Source of the DNA: Stratiolaelaps scimitus
Lineage: Eukaryota; Arthropoda; Arachnida; Mesostigmata; Laelapidae
Assembly: GCA_019614645.1 (NCBI GenBank)
Contig: JABWDB010000002.1
Location: forward strand, 18,451,501 to 18,515,500
DNA length: 64,000 bases
Reading direction: 5' to 3'
Below are positions 11,105 through 23,099 of this stretch, one piece after another. Made by a program: the position numbers and the translations under genes. Position 1 is the stretch's first letter, and each line of letters opens with the position of its first letter. The notes under the pieces were generated by a model. The model had not been told where the DNA came from. It ran no database searches and worked only from the letters and a program-made list of their open reading frames with translations.

Positions 11105-11283
11105 AACTTGCCCAGGCACAGACGGGTAGACAAAGTTATGTTATACAAAGTTGTACAGAATAACTTACGCTTCTGCTTTATCAGCGACGCGCACGAATGG
11201 CCATCGGGAACGATTTTGAGTAGGTATTTACGGCGCTTAATGTGCGCTACGGCGTTTGTTGTTGTACGTGTATTGATGCGAGC

Positions 11284-11300
11284 GTGTGTGTGTGTGTGTT
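11284..11300. repeat. (GT)n microsatellite
   Basis: Eight GT units. Confidence 0.93.
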
Positions 11301-12152
11301 CGTGTGCTCATGTTCATCTGCGCTGCTAGGAGTGTGCAATTTATAAATAGCTTCCTCCATCCAATCAACTCGATGCTGCCAGCACCACCAACGTATTAGA
11401 ACAACTGAGTGGCCCTGCTCGGGCTATTCTATTTTGTTTTATTCGACCGCCTCCTCCACATCCACCTTCGCACTCACCTACTACTCTAATACTATAGAGA
11501 GGATTACCCTATCGCTCAGTGGTCACTAGCACCGTCACCTCCACCATCGCTCCGGTCACCTTAGTGGTCACCATATCCACACGCAGACATTGTGCGCCTC
11601 TCCGCCGTTTGGTCTGCCTGCCACAAAATCCCCATGGACATGTGGGCGCGCGCCAGAGAGAGAAACAGAGTGATACAAGCAGCAGAGCTGCGCAGACGGT
11701 GCCACCAGAGTCACCACAGCCGCCTCCTCCGCCAGCGAACGTTAAAATACATTCGCTCTCTCGTTCTCTCCCTCGCTCGCTCATCGCCCCTTCGAAGGCA
11801 GACGTCGGTGGGTGGCAGTCGTGCTTTCGCTTGTTGTATTACGATAACTATTCGACAAAGGAGCGGTTGCGCCGACGGGGGCTAGACGACTACTCTATGA
11901 ACTGACCCCCCACCCCCCCCTGATCCATTGGTCAAGTGGGCGGAACGAAAGCAACGAGATCGAATGTGCCTGCGAACACACGGACGAGGATAGACGAACA
12001 AGCAAACTTTGTAGAGTTGGCTTTCGCTTCCTCCGATACTCGTGGCTGGCCCACTGACCACCACTCCTTCTGCGAGCAGGGCTGGAGCAGGGCTACCGGC
12101 CGATGTAGATATACTTTGTTGCATAGTCCAACCTATCCCTATTTCTCGTTGT

Positions 12153-12175
12153 TTCTCTCTCTCTCTCTCTCTCTG
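12153..12175. repeat. (CT)n microsatellite
   Basis: About eleven CT units. Confidence 0.95.
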
Positions 12176-12339
12176 TGTTTTCCATGCACTCGGTCCGCGG
12201 AAGCTGACTCACAAACGAGAGCTCACCTTCGTCGATAGCTGTTGTGTGGATGCCACGGATGAGCCAGACAAAGATATCGTCGAGGCCGGCGGATTCACCA
12301 TAGGATGCTCACCATACGGGGACTTGATCTAGTTGAAAA

Positions 12340-13840
12340 ACAAAACAAAAACGGACTTGTAACTTGGCAAGTTGCCAGATTAAATATGCCTCGATTTGAT
12401 TGGCCATGTGAATGGTCGTTCATTGCAGAGGGCTAGTAACATCGATGTGCTCGTCACGAGTTGTGATATTTACTGTGTTCACTTTGTCTCACGATCCTCT
12501 ACAAATAGTTGTTCATACAGAGAATCACGAATAATAGTGTGGGAGGGGATATGTCGGGGGTCTTACTTGCTGACAACCATATAAATGTGTATTGAAAAAC
12601 AAGTCCACCGACAACATTACACATGCGATATTTTCTTCTATCGGGGAAGTCATCATCAGGCGGGGTTGCGCGACTGGATGTGGATTTTTTTTTGATGAAC
12701 GAGGGTTGTCATGCCTACCTGCTGGCTTCACACCTCAGGTCATTGCTATGGTGGTACTGTACGAGTGAATCCTGCCTGATATTAAGAGAGACCTACTCGT
12801 ACAGCTCTCCCCCCGTAAGCTTCACTCAATGAGCCGCTGTGTCTCTAGCAAACTTGCAGACAAGTAGCAACTGGCAAAGCATGAGGCGACACGTTGCACC
12901 AGCTGCAACAATACAACACACCGTACAAGTAGCATGGACCGACTATGTATTATACATAGATTATACGTGTGTGTATGCACTCACTGAAACACTCGCTCCG
13001 TTCAGTTCAACGAGTGCACCCGTCTTACGTAACACATGCAAAGGCAACGCACTTCAATGTACACGCGTGTCGTACACATTGAAGAACTAGCAGGGAAGTT
13101 TCGCCCACGCCTCCATCATCACCACCCTCTTCTGCCATAACACAGCGGTCAATACTACAACGGAGTTGTGGCGGTACGAGCTCCCGTTGACGATGATGAT
13201 GCCACGGCGGCCGCGACGGTATCAACAGCAGCAGCAGCGGTCGCGGAAAGCACAGCAGAAGGCGGACAATCGTAAGAGCGAACGCAAAGTCAATATAACA
13301 GCAGTCGCGTATGCCGGCGTCCATAGACGACGCCAGTAGTAGCAGCCGCCGTCGACACATACAATGCTGAATATTGATCTCATTGATTGGTTTGTCCGCA
13401 TCTACCGGGCCACCAATTGTGAATAACTGCGCCGGCGACCACAAGAACAACAACAGTGCCAACGACGACGCGACGGGCAGACACGGAGCAGTAGAAAGGT
13501 GTATATATACGTGGAAATATTTTACTTTTGTTAAGAACAGTCCCTCAGATATAACTACTCGAGCCTTTGCTGATCACGCACACCATTATTAGTATTATTA
13601 TCATCATTATCGAAATAAACAAACTTACAGCCATCTTAGTCCATATGGTAGAAATTAATAATAATAATAGTAATAATAACAATTTATGTCTGACTAGCTG
13701 CTTGATCTAAACATCAACAGTGTGCACTTCCGCTACCCCTAGGCTAGAGTGATTAAATTGTCGCCGTAATGCAAGAATGCCACCGTGGACCTAAAATATG
13801 AAGAAAAAATTAAAAAAAAATACTTTAGCTTTTTTTGAAG
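12340..13840. other. Unassigned non-coding DNA with small triplet runs
   Basis: A GCA run near 13210-13230 and ATT/AAT runs at about 13585-13685 are the only structures noted. The minus-strand 145-codon frame at 13025-13462 has no recognisable domain, and I do not treat it as a gene. Confidence 0.4.
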
Positions 13841-13845
13841 TAAAT

Positions 13846-13870
13846 GGCTGACTCACAGCCAACGTTTAAC
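13846..13870 (+). repeat. Dispersed repeat copy A (core only)
   Basis: The core GGCTGACTCACAGCCAACG followed by TTTAAC matches copies at 14078, 27790, 41171 and 51341. Only the core is clearly alignable here. Confidence 0.6.
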
Positions 13871-14071
13871 CTCATATTTTCTGACTCAGCTAGGTCGTTA
13901 GGTGTTGAACTTCACCTCTACATTTCAGTTAATGGAAATCCTCGTCCCCAAATGCTACACGAGTGACCTCATCTCTTGCCGACTTTATAAGATCAGGGCG
14001 TTTCTACTTACATTTTAATTCATGCTTATAAAACACATTTCCTCCTTCTAGTATCGTAGTCTAAACTAAAC

Positions 14072-14101
14072 TTTTTCGGGCTGACTCTCAGCCAACATTT
14101 A
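14072..14101 (+). repeat. Dispersed repeat copy B
   Basis: TTTTTCGGGCTGACTCTCAG then CCAACATTTA, nearly identical to copy C at 27783 over about 27 bases. It is flanked by a separate short direct repeat, TAGTATCGTAGTCTA (near 14050 and 14112). Confidence 0.7.
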
Positions 14102-14501
14102 GTATCGTTTTTAGTATCGTAGTCTACCAATGTTTAAGGCGCTCGCCATAGGCCGCCTTGCGAACCGATTACAAGCTCACGAGTACGGTGGCACCCTTGT
14201 TCCTCATCAGTCTCACCGTTTACGAATTCGCCTAACGCCTGCTGAATACAGCCCAATTATATACGATCAACGCCATTGTCTAATAGCCCATTTAATATTC
14301 TGTTGTACTATATACGTACTTCGACCTAATTCGAAATTCTTCGTCAGACTACCTCATCATATTCGCTACGTTCTGTGTGAATTGACCTCATGTTCACCTA
14401 ATTTTCACAATCCATCGCAGCGTCAAAATCACCCTTTGTATCAACCTGCTTTCACATGTATTCTGTTTCATAGGTTATTATTTTTATGAGCTTTCTAGGC
14501 A

Positions 14502-14696
14502 CCGAGTGTGCTCTAGCCATATATATATATATATATATAATATCCATAGAGATATGTATATTTATTTCCTAGATGTGATACTCCGGATAACTGTATTGAG
14601 CGAGCCACGATCGGTAGAGAACTCCATGAGGTTAAAATTAGAGCTTACCACGAGAACAGAATTCTGTTACGGAGTATCCTAAATAGCTGCACTCGG
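14502..14696. repeat. Nested imperfect inverted repeat around a TA array
   Basis: Outer arms are CCGAGTGTGC at 14502-14511 and GCACTCGG at 14689-14696. Inner arms are GATACTCCG (14577-14585) and its perfect complement CGGAGTATC (14670-14678), with partial pairing continuing inward. A (TA)n run lies at 14519-14540 between the outer and inner left arms. The arrangement suggests a decayed foldback element, but the outer arms are short. Confidence 0.45.
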
Positions 14697-15111
14697 CTCT
14701 AGCAACCCTGTCATTTACCATGCCTCGCTCTACGTATACTGTTTTGCAGATAAACTCGGCACCGTTAACTCAATGGTTGTTGATACAGACATACATGACA
14801 GCTGGGATTTTCCCCTCGTTATTTAAGTTTGCATCTACCTCTTCGTTTGTTGGCTGGTTGATTACGATCAATTCCAGTGAATTCTATTCGGAAATGATCG
14901 TTTCTCACTCGCGACTCGGATGAAACTGAACAGTCATGTACTAAATATTACTCCCCATCGTGATCACCGGAATCGGACGCGGTCCGTTGAATCTCGACTC
15001 TGCATTGGTATCGTTATGTTCGGACTTGGCGTTGTTGTGCATTTAGCATCTGTTCGAATAAAATACAATGCTATAAGTTACAAACACTTTTGATTTCTAA
15101 AAACGCACGCA

Positions 15112-15139
15112 CATATATATATGTATATATATATATATA

Positions 15140-15172
<33 letters not shown>
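15112..15172. repeat. Long interrupted (TA)n microsatellite
   Basis: About 60 bases of alternating AT with a GT and an AACT interruption. Confidence 0.95.
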
Positions 15173-15175
<3 letters not shown>

Positions 15176-16485
15176 CCTTATCCTCATTTAGATTGCCACT
15201 GGGTTCGAATGTTCCGTAAACATTCTGTCCTATTTTTCATGACTGGCGACCCGGCTACGAGTGCTTTTCTATCCATTCAGTGACGCGTTTTGATGAGATT
15301 CAGCCGCTCTCTGCGTCCACTGCGGATAGCCAGCTCAGGTAGAGGTACACGCACTCGATAGAGTCGGAGCGAGATTTACTAAAGCTTTACTCACTCACCC
15401 ACCCACTCATCCAGATTGAGCGAGGTGACTCAGCTGTTGACAGAACCATCACGATGACGACTGCTGCCAGTTGCCCGTCGCTAACGAAACTGCTATTGTG
15501 CTACCGCACTTACTGTTGCTATTGCTTTTGCGGCGGCTGCAGCAGCCACCGCCGCCGCCGCCTGCCGACTCATTCCCGATATCTGGGCAAAATACTGATC
15601 GCCATATAAACGTGCGTCTGAAGCGAGACCTATGCGCAACCTGTACTAGGCACAGGAACGAACATATACTCTGCATTTGGAGTCATTTGAAACCAAAACT
15701 GTCGTAGCTCGACCCGTTCTTCAACATTGACTCGACTCCGACTGCGGAAAAGAGATCCAGCGTTCTCGAATCCTACATATGGCCCAGCATCAGGACTAAG
15801 GACGAGGCGTAATTGAAGACCTTACCAATTGCGGCCTACTTGACCATATGATCAGTTGGATCATTTCGTCCGATGTACGAAATACAAGTGGACGAAGTAC
15901 GACACGTCATTCGGACGACAAATAAAAACGTCTCGACGGTGATTTTATCACTAGCCGCCAAATAGGCACCCCAGGCTGATCTTCAAAAATGTTTGCACTT
16001 CCTGCCGTTACACACATTTTCGTCTAACACTCTACCCATCAGCGAACGGATGAACCTAATCATGGTGCGCCAGCTGTTTGTATTTTCCACAAAATATCGA
16101 AAAAGCCACAATATTTCCGTGGTTTTTAATATGCTGCGGCGTGTAAGCTATTGTATTGTACTTACTATATATTGCCTGACGAAATTTGTATTCGCTCCGC
16201 TGGCAAACGGCGGCCGTATAATAAATACATCGATATCTGTGTGAATCGCCACTATAACGTCTTGCTGAAAATGAGAGGATGCCGTGTTTCCGCTGGTGCT
16301 GCTGCTGCGGCGTCCACCGCTGTTTCTGTTGAGAAATTTCCAAAATACCTCGCCCCGCTAGTCGTGAGACGCCTCGGTTACTTACCGTTGCTGGCCAGAC
16401 GCGGCCAGCCGAGACTGTCGGTGCCGAGGCTGTCACAGACACCCTCTGTATTGTTGACTGCGCCCTGTTCGGTCAAATTCGACAG

Positions 16486-16520
16486 GCAGCAGCAGCAGCA
16501 GTAAGAACAACAACAACAAC
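16486..16520. repeat. (CAG)n ... (CAA)n triplet repeat
   Basis: Five CAG units, TAAGAA, then four CAA units. This is the same CAG-to-CAA order as at 5150-5193. Confidence 0.9.
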
Positions 16521-17865
16521 CACAACCGTTACACGTTTTGCTAACTAGCTTGCGGCATTTAAATTCGTTGTGGCGGCCACATTGATGGCCGTTGGCCGTA
16601 ACAATTTTGTCTTCGAAAATTCGCTCTTGCTTTATTTCTTCCTCTCTGCCCATTGGTCTGTCTGGCTGCCTGCTTGTTCGTGTCGATATTTTTACATAGC
16701 ACGATCGCTTTGCTCAGCTTGAGTCGACGCCAGAGGCGGTTGTCTTCAGCATCGAGCATCTTCACAGTGTTAACATGAGCATCGTGCGCCCTCGACGAAG
16801 AGGAGACCGAAGGCGATCTTCGCTCTTCGTTGCTCTTTCTGCACCGTCTTGCTTACCTCGTAGCCCGCCTTCCATACGCAGTGCGACTCACGCTCTTGAC
16901 TTTTTAATGCTCTTAATTCCGCATTAAATAATAGGATGGATATATAGGTAGAAGCGTAGAGAAAGAGAGAGAGAGAAAGAGAAGGCAGATAAATAAAAAT
17001 ATATATATATACATCTATCCGCTCGTCATCGCATCATACACAGAGACACACACATACATACAACTGCAGACAAGCACGATGGCTGGCCACGTTCGCGTAT
17101 CGGACGACCATCGCTTAACGATGGGATTCTCTAATTCGTGCTTTGGGTTCTGTAGTTTTCATGCTGCTACTGCCGGTGTTCACCGCCAGAGAGAAAATGC
17201 TACACTGAGGGTGGTATATATTATTATAGTTGCCATGGCTGGGGATGAGGAAATAGGACCGTCAACCGGCGAAATTGTGGTCAGCCACAACGTGTCTACG
17301 GGAGATGTGCGTTGCGTTCGTTGTTTTTGCCTTCGGTCTTCTGCTGCGCGTCCACCTATGGACGTGCTATACATCTATACGAGCGTATCGCGGTATCGCT
17401 CTTTGCTGTAGCGGACGCGCTGTGTTAGTGGGCGCTATTCGTTGGGGTCGTCTCGCTGAAAACAACCGGATGGTCGCGATGGAGGCGGCGACGGCGGCGG
17501 CGAAGACGCGTTGCTAGCTAACCAGTTAACAAAAAGCAGACAACGGATGATACTCGTTGTAGTAGCCCCCACCGCTGTCGCTGATATGAAACCGTCTCGC
17601 AGAATGCTGCCTTTACTTAATGCTGATTATCTGCCCATCTCTCTCGCTCTCTCTGACTGTCCGTGTGCGCCTGTCGTCGGATAACAGTGTAACATTGGCA
17701 TCGGCCAAAACATTCGGAGGGTGAGCAGCCTTCTTCTCGATGAGATCGAAATTAAGAAACAATGAGACATCTATCAGAAAATAGAGAAAGATACAGATAG
17801 AAAAAAAATCATATAACATAAAACATGTCGAACGCTACGCAATTTCTTCCTCCTGTTGGTCCTCC

Positions 17866-17923
17866 TGCTGCTGCTGCGGCTGCTGCTGCTATTGTTGTTG
17901 CTGCTGCTGCTACTACTGCTGCC
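17866..17923. repeat. (CTG)n-rich imperfect triplet repeat
   Basis: CTG runs with GTT and CTA variants. Both strands are open here as poly-Ala/Leu or poly-Ser/Ala frames, which explains several long but meaningless frames nearby. Confidence 0.9.
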
Positions 17924-20052
17924 GTCCTGAATGCAATGGTTACACCCATGTCTCGCATCCCACAAGCGGCAAAACTTACTCTTGCTATTGAGGTAGCGAA
18001 GGTATAAAACACATCGTCGTTCGGTGGGACGCCACTGCATCGAACCATCTCTGACGTTGTCGCTGTTGGCTGCTTCAGATGCCGCTGCGGCGTTTCCTGC
18101 GGCCCTCGGCATGAATCTTGCTCAGCTATGATCCAAGCTAGCTCGAACGAACAATTGGTGATATAGCGCATATATCTAAGGGTTCTGCCTTCCCTGTCAA
18201 TGAGCTATCGGGTTCATCGTGTTTTCTTCCGTCAGCACGCTGATTCTCAGCTGACTCCCGCATCTCTCTCTCTCACTCTCTCCATCGGAAATGGCGATTG
18301 GAAGGAAAATGGCACGTGGACAGATTCACTAATCGCTGTGAAATGATAACACCTATTAGACGCTCGACGGCCAGCAGTGGCCGTAGTGTGTCTATGTTGC
18401 TAAAGATATTTTCTTGCTGTGTAGGTGAGATTTTTTTTCTCTCTTACATGAGGAGATTCTGCAATGAAAATCTCCGTTATGGCAGTGGCCGCGATTGGCA
18501 TATGCTGCTACCAAAGTCAAATCATACATTGGCTCTCAGCAAGTGCACCGAAATCGTACAAATTGTGTATCAATCTCCTGGCGTTAATTCAACCCCGGGC
18601 TCGTTGAGCACATCGCGACACGCGGTATAATACTTGTGTCATTTTACATGGGCTTGTGTCGAAATCGCGTTGAATCAACGGAGCCATTCATTTAGTGATT
18701 GATTGATTATCGATGGTAACATAATCGGTTATTGAATTGAGTCAATCGTGTCACCCCTGTTGTTCTTCACAATTAGCACACATTAGTATTATGTCGTTGT
18801 CGGGGAACGTTTCGTCAATATCTACCCGCCGCTCGGCGGATTTTGCTGCCCGATATGCCTTTAAGCAGTCGTCGTAATAATAATAATAATAGCAGAGCTA
18901 ATCGAATTGCCAGTGTTGGGACCCATTTCCGAACAAACAAGCTCCAAAGCAATTGAGACGAGAAAATCGATTCAGAATCAGTGAACGAGGACCTAAAAAG
19001 TAGATCATAGACCTGCCGCTGCTGCTGCATTCTGTTAGTTTGCTAGATTGCAACAAGCAAATTTCTGTGTTTACGTTTGACTTACATGATCATCGTATGT
19101 AAGTAGAGCGTCATTGAGGCGGCCTAGCGGTCGATATCGTCCAGTAGCGCAACAGCTAGCAACAGTCGTCGTGTACAGGACATTTAGGTAATGGCTCATC
19201 ATCACCGATCAGCCGAAATCATCGTTTATTCTCTGGGGGATGCGAACCCCTTAAACCTCGTTTTATGTCAATATATATGTCCGTGTAAGTGGCAGTGGAC
19301 AGATGCAGCAACAACAACAACAACAACAGTTTGGAAGGTAACTAAGCTGTTGGTCTGCTGTGATGCCTACCTGCCTCCTGCGAGACGGCGAAGTCGCGGA
19401 AGCGATCTCCAGCCACGAATGGCGGATGGGGTTGCTGTTTTCACCATTCATATTTGAACACAGGTAATACTAGTCGTCGTTAGCGTCGAGTTAAGGAGTC
19501 AACAGGCAACAACAGCAGCGGCATCCGTCGAAATAACAACACCAACACGCAGCGTTGTTGCAGGCGCACCGGCGATGTCGTCCAATCGCAGTGCCGAGAA
19601 TAGAGAGTCCCATAATCGCTGCGCGATACACAGACAAGTAGTACACGAGCGAATAGCTGCGAAGGCCGGGGCCGACGCTGCCGCCACAGACGACGCAGGA
19701 CACAGATGCTTGTCCAACGGCAACAGCCGCACCAGCAGCCACAACCGCAGCAGCAGCGAGCACAGCCACAACAGAAGCAACAGCAGAAAGCAACGGCAAA
19801 AAAAGTTCCAGGAAAAGCGTACTTGAATGGAAGGAAGCCCGCTCCGGCTGTCCCAGCAGTTCGCGCGCCCGCTTGCTTCGTCCCTTCTTTCGTTCGTTGG
19901 CTGGCTGGTTGGTTGGCTGGCCGACGCGCCGCCGGCTTACTCACTGATTGATTGACTGGTTTATTTTCCTGATTTCCCCCGAAATTCCAACGGCTTGAAA
20001 TTCCGTTCCGGCCGTTGGCCCCTTTCTCGCTTGTCTGTTTCGTAGACGTCGG

Positions 20053-20074
20053 CTGCAGCAGCAGCAGCAGCAGC
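20053..20074. repeat. (CAG)n triplet repeat
   Basis: Six to seven CAG units followed by GTCGTCGCCGCCGCC. Confidence 0.92.
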
Positions 20075-20188
20075 GTCGTCGCCGCCGCCGTTGTCGTTGT
20101 CGATTTTCTGCATGTTGTTGTGCCCCTTTTGCGCCGAACCGGCGATTTCTGCGTTCGGTTTCATCGAACAGCGTCGCGTAAGTGTACG

Positions 20189-20207
20189 GCTATGCGATAC
20201 GCATAGC
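20189..20207. repeat. Perfect 8-bp hairpin
   Basis: GCTATGCG, loop ATA, CGCATAGC. A further GCATAGC follows within 10 bases. Confidence 0.85.
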
Positions 20208-20462
20208 GTAGCATAGCTCAGCCTATCTTGGCCTGGCGTGGCGGCGCTGTCCGCTGTTGGGCCTTGCACCTTCCGCAAAAGAAGAAGCAGGAGCCGTGAC
20301 AACGGCACCAAGAAGCATGACGCCAGGGGTCCGAATTCCAGACGCATGCACTGGTCGTACGCGCACGCTGGAACCGCTTACTATTGCTATTTACTACACA
20401 GGACGAGAGGGAAAACGCGCACACGGACTGGCTGACTGTCTAGACTATTTGACTGGTATATC

Positions 20463-20506
20463 TATGCACACAGATATAAATATATATATATATCTGTGTG
20501 TGCATA
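20463..20506. repeat. Foldback enclosing a TA array
   Basis: TATGCACACAGATATA and TATATCTGTGTGTGCATA are reverse complements apart from one extra GT unit in the right arm. The loop is alternating AT. It is the second foldback in the window with a TA loop, after 5982-6041. Confidence 0.78.
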
Positions 20507-20798
20507 TATGGATGCGGAGCGGTTGCTTGGCGGGGCTGTGCCACGAGTGAATGTGCCTTCTGACTACTGGCTGACAGCTTCCAGTGGCTACTACTTTCTA
20601 CCTAAATAGCTAAAATTGTCTCTTCGTCAAGTCTTCTTCGCCTTCATCGATTTCTGTCCAGCGCGTGACATAGCATCTTTCATCCGTCCATTGGGCCATT
20701 TGTGCCTGCGGACACGGAGAGACAGACAGCCCCCGAGCTAACTGTTTGTTTCTTTGAATCAGCTGATTATGGCGGGAATGCGCGCTCGCGCTCCCGCA

Positions 20799-20826
20799 CA
20801 TATATATGTATATATATATATATATA
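20799..20826. repeat. (TA)n microsatellite
   Basis: Alternating AT with one GT interruption. Confidence 0.94.
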
Positions 20827-21599
20827 GTAATGTTCTGCGAGCACTTCTCTTCCCGTCTGGAAGACGAGATAAACAACTACTAGTACACCGCGTAATAATG
20901 ATGACGCCCGTAATAATAATAATAATAATCTAGAATAGACAGACTGGAATGGGCGTACTAGTCATTATTAATGAAATAGCTGCTGACGGCTGCTGCCGTT
21001 GTCGTTCTTCAACTGGTAAAAAGGCACCACAATTAATTTACAGCTTGGCTGTCGATATATTCGTTGATGCTGCGCGATGCTGTAGCTTGGCCTCCATTCT
21101 ATACTAGGCAGCTGTGATACGTCTATACCATATCGACAGAGATAGAGAATGAGAGAGAGAGAGAGATTAATGTCTACCTGCCCTGCCGTGAGGGCCTATG
21201 TACTGCTATTGTGATACGCTGCCATTTTGTAGCTTCGCTGATACTATCCAGTGCACAAGCGACTTCCAGAGTGGCTGCTGTTGCTAGTTTGTTTGTAGTC
21301 AACTCTTGTCTAGGATATTATGCCACCGCCACATTGGCCGTATCCGCTGCTGCTGCTGGCTATATCTCTGTCTGTAGGGTGAGAAGTATGAGCTGAGGGA
21401 CTAGAAGATATCCGTTCGTTGACATGGCGCACACATGGAAATCGCTACAACACGCTGTCGTGAACTAATTTGAAAGCTAGCAGACGTCAGCAGGACAGCG
21501 TAGTTAAGCCCGAAAATGAGTCGAGCATGCATCGATTAATTACAAAAGTACGTTAATTGTCGTCTTGCTGCTTGAGCACACAATAATTGGTTGACTTCG

Positions 21600-21644
21600 T
21601 TTTTTTTTTTGACGTGAATAAAGCTGGCGTCTCCAAAAAAAAAA
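21600..21644. repeat. Poly-T / poly-A pair around GACG...CGTC
   Basis: A run of about ten T followed by GACG, then 14 bases, then CGTCTCC and nine to ten A. It can fold as a hairpin. No transposon ends were recognised. Confidence 0.6.
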
Positions 21645-22116
21645 CAGCGGCCACGAATCACGTATGACGTTTATCGGAGGAGCAGGTTAATTAACAGGCG
21701 ATGTGGTTTGCGGTCAAATTGTATTAAGTGCCTTCCGAAATCATTTTTTACAAAGTAAACCACTGGCTGGATGACACAGCTCGAGCAAACGTACCGGGAC
21801 ATGGTGCATAGTGCCATAACGAAATGATGATGCGAAAAAAAAGTAGCACAGAGATGGAAGGCACACAAAAGAGGCGTAGCGAAATTGATCGGGCATTAAT
21901 CATCACATTTTTCGCGGATGAAATATTTTCACACTGTGCTGTGTATGTTTTTTCTTGGCTACGGGATTTATCGCTGCCTACCCGGGTTACTCGAAGCATT
22001 GACACCGATACACACATCGAAGATCCAATAAATACCGGTTGGGTGAGACTTAAATATTTTGCTGAATTGTTACGCAACAACAAGAATTATACCATTTGTG
22101 AGTGACCCGGAACTCA

Positions 22117-22139
22117 ATATATATATAATATATATATAC
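22117..22139. repeat. Interrupted (TA)n microsatellite
   Basis: AT array with one AA junction. Confidence 0.93.
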
Positions 22140-22873
22140 TGTTTGCTGTGATTTTAATCAGTGCTATAGACCTCGTATTGCTGTCATCCCCTAGTGTACA
22201 GCGTCACATAATTCGAAAGTTAGCCATTATTTATGTAAATAATTCTTCTATTAAGCTCACTAGCTAATGAAAATCTACTATAATACGTATGGTGCCATTA
22301 AATATATACTACCACTATATAGGCCATACCACACCAGTGACATTCATTACAGAGCCTGGCCGTCAGAGGTTCATGTGCGATTCTTACCACCGATCGTTCC
22401 TCCATACCTAGTCACGCCTTGATTTAACCTCACACAAAAGAAAACCGCTCCAAAAAATTGCTATCGCTAATCGCTCCAAGTTCACACGGTTGCTGTTGAT
22501 GATGCGGCAGGTGGTGATGCGGCTATCGATCAATCGGTGGGCGTCATCTACAGCTTGCAGCTAAACGCTCAAAGGTAGACGAGAACAAAAATGCTGCCGC
22601 AGGTTGTTCCCTGTTCATGTTTTACTTGAAGAGAAAAACAGATCGGCATATATTGCCGTGGTCGAAGTGGCGCCATAGGCCAACATGGAAACTGGCGGAA
22701 TAGCCGCGCGGCTTCAATGAACAAGGGAGGCAGTGATCAATGAGACGCCATTTGTTAAGCTGTACGTTTGGTTCCGACACCATTGGAAGAGGAAGCTCGA
22801 ACCACTTCCTACGGGGCTCGAGCGGTGGTCGTCTTCGGAAGCCGTCGGCTCGAAGATCAATATTGGGCTATTG

Positions 22874-22899
22874 ATATATATATATATATATATATATAT
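22874..22899. repeat. (TA)n microsatellite
   Basis: Thirteen AT units. Confidence 0.95.
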
Positions 22900-23099
22900 G
22901 CTATAGATCCGTACATTGTAACGGCGCTAGGGCTCGCGTGGCTAGGATTATGCAATAGTAAGTACGTGTGCTGCTTCTGCAACAATAATAACAGCAGCGT
23001 CAGCCGCAATGTACAATACATTCTGTTGGCATCGCTTTCTCCGGCATTCGTGAACCGAAGTCACCACCGGGCCACATTCTGGCCTGAGTAGCTCAGAAT

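Noticed and set aside
17774..18171. Ala- and Ser-rich frames of 112 and 120 codons on the minus strand
   Set aside because: They are open only because of the CTG-type triplet run. Two frames of the same strand and one of the other are open together, and no domain was seen.
19110..19145. GGCCTAGCGG A-box-like string
   Set aside because: No B box downstream and no acceptor-stem pairing.
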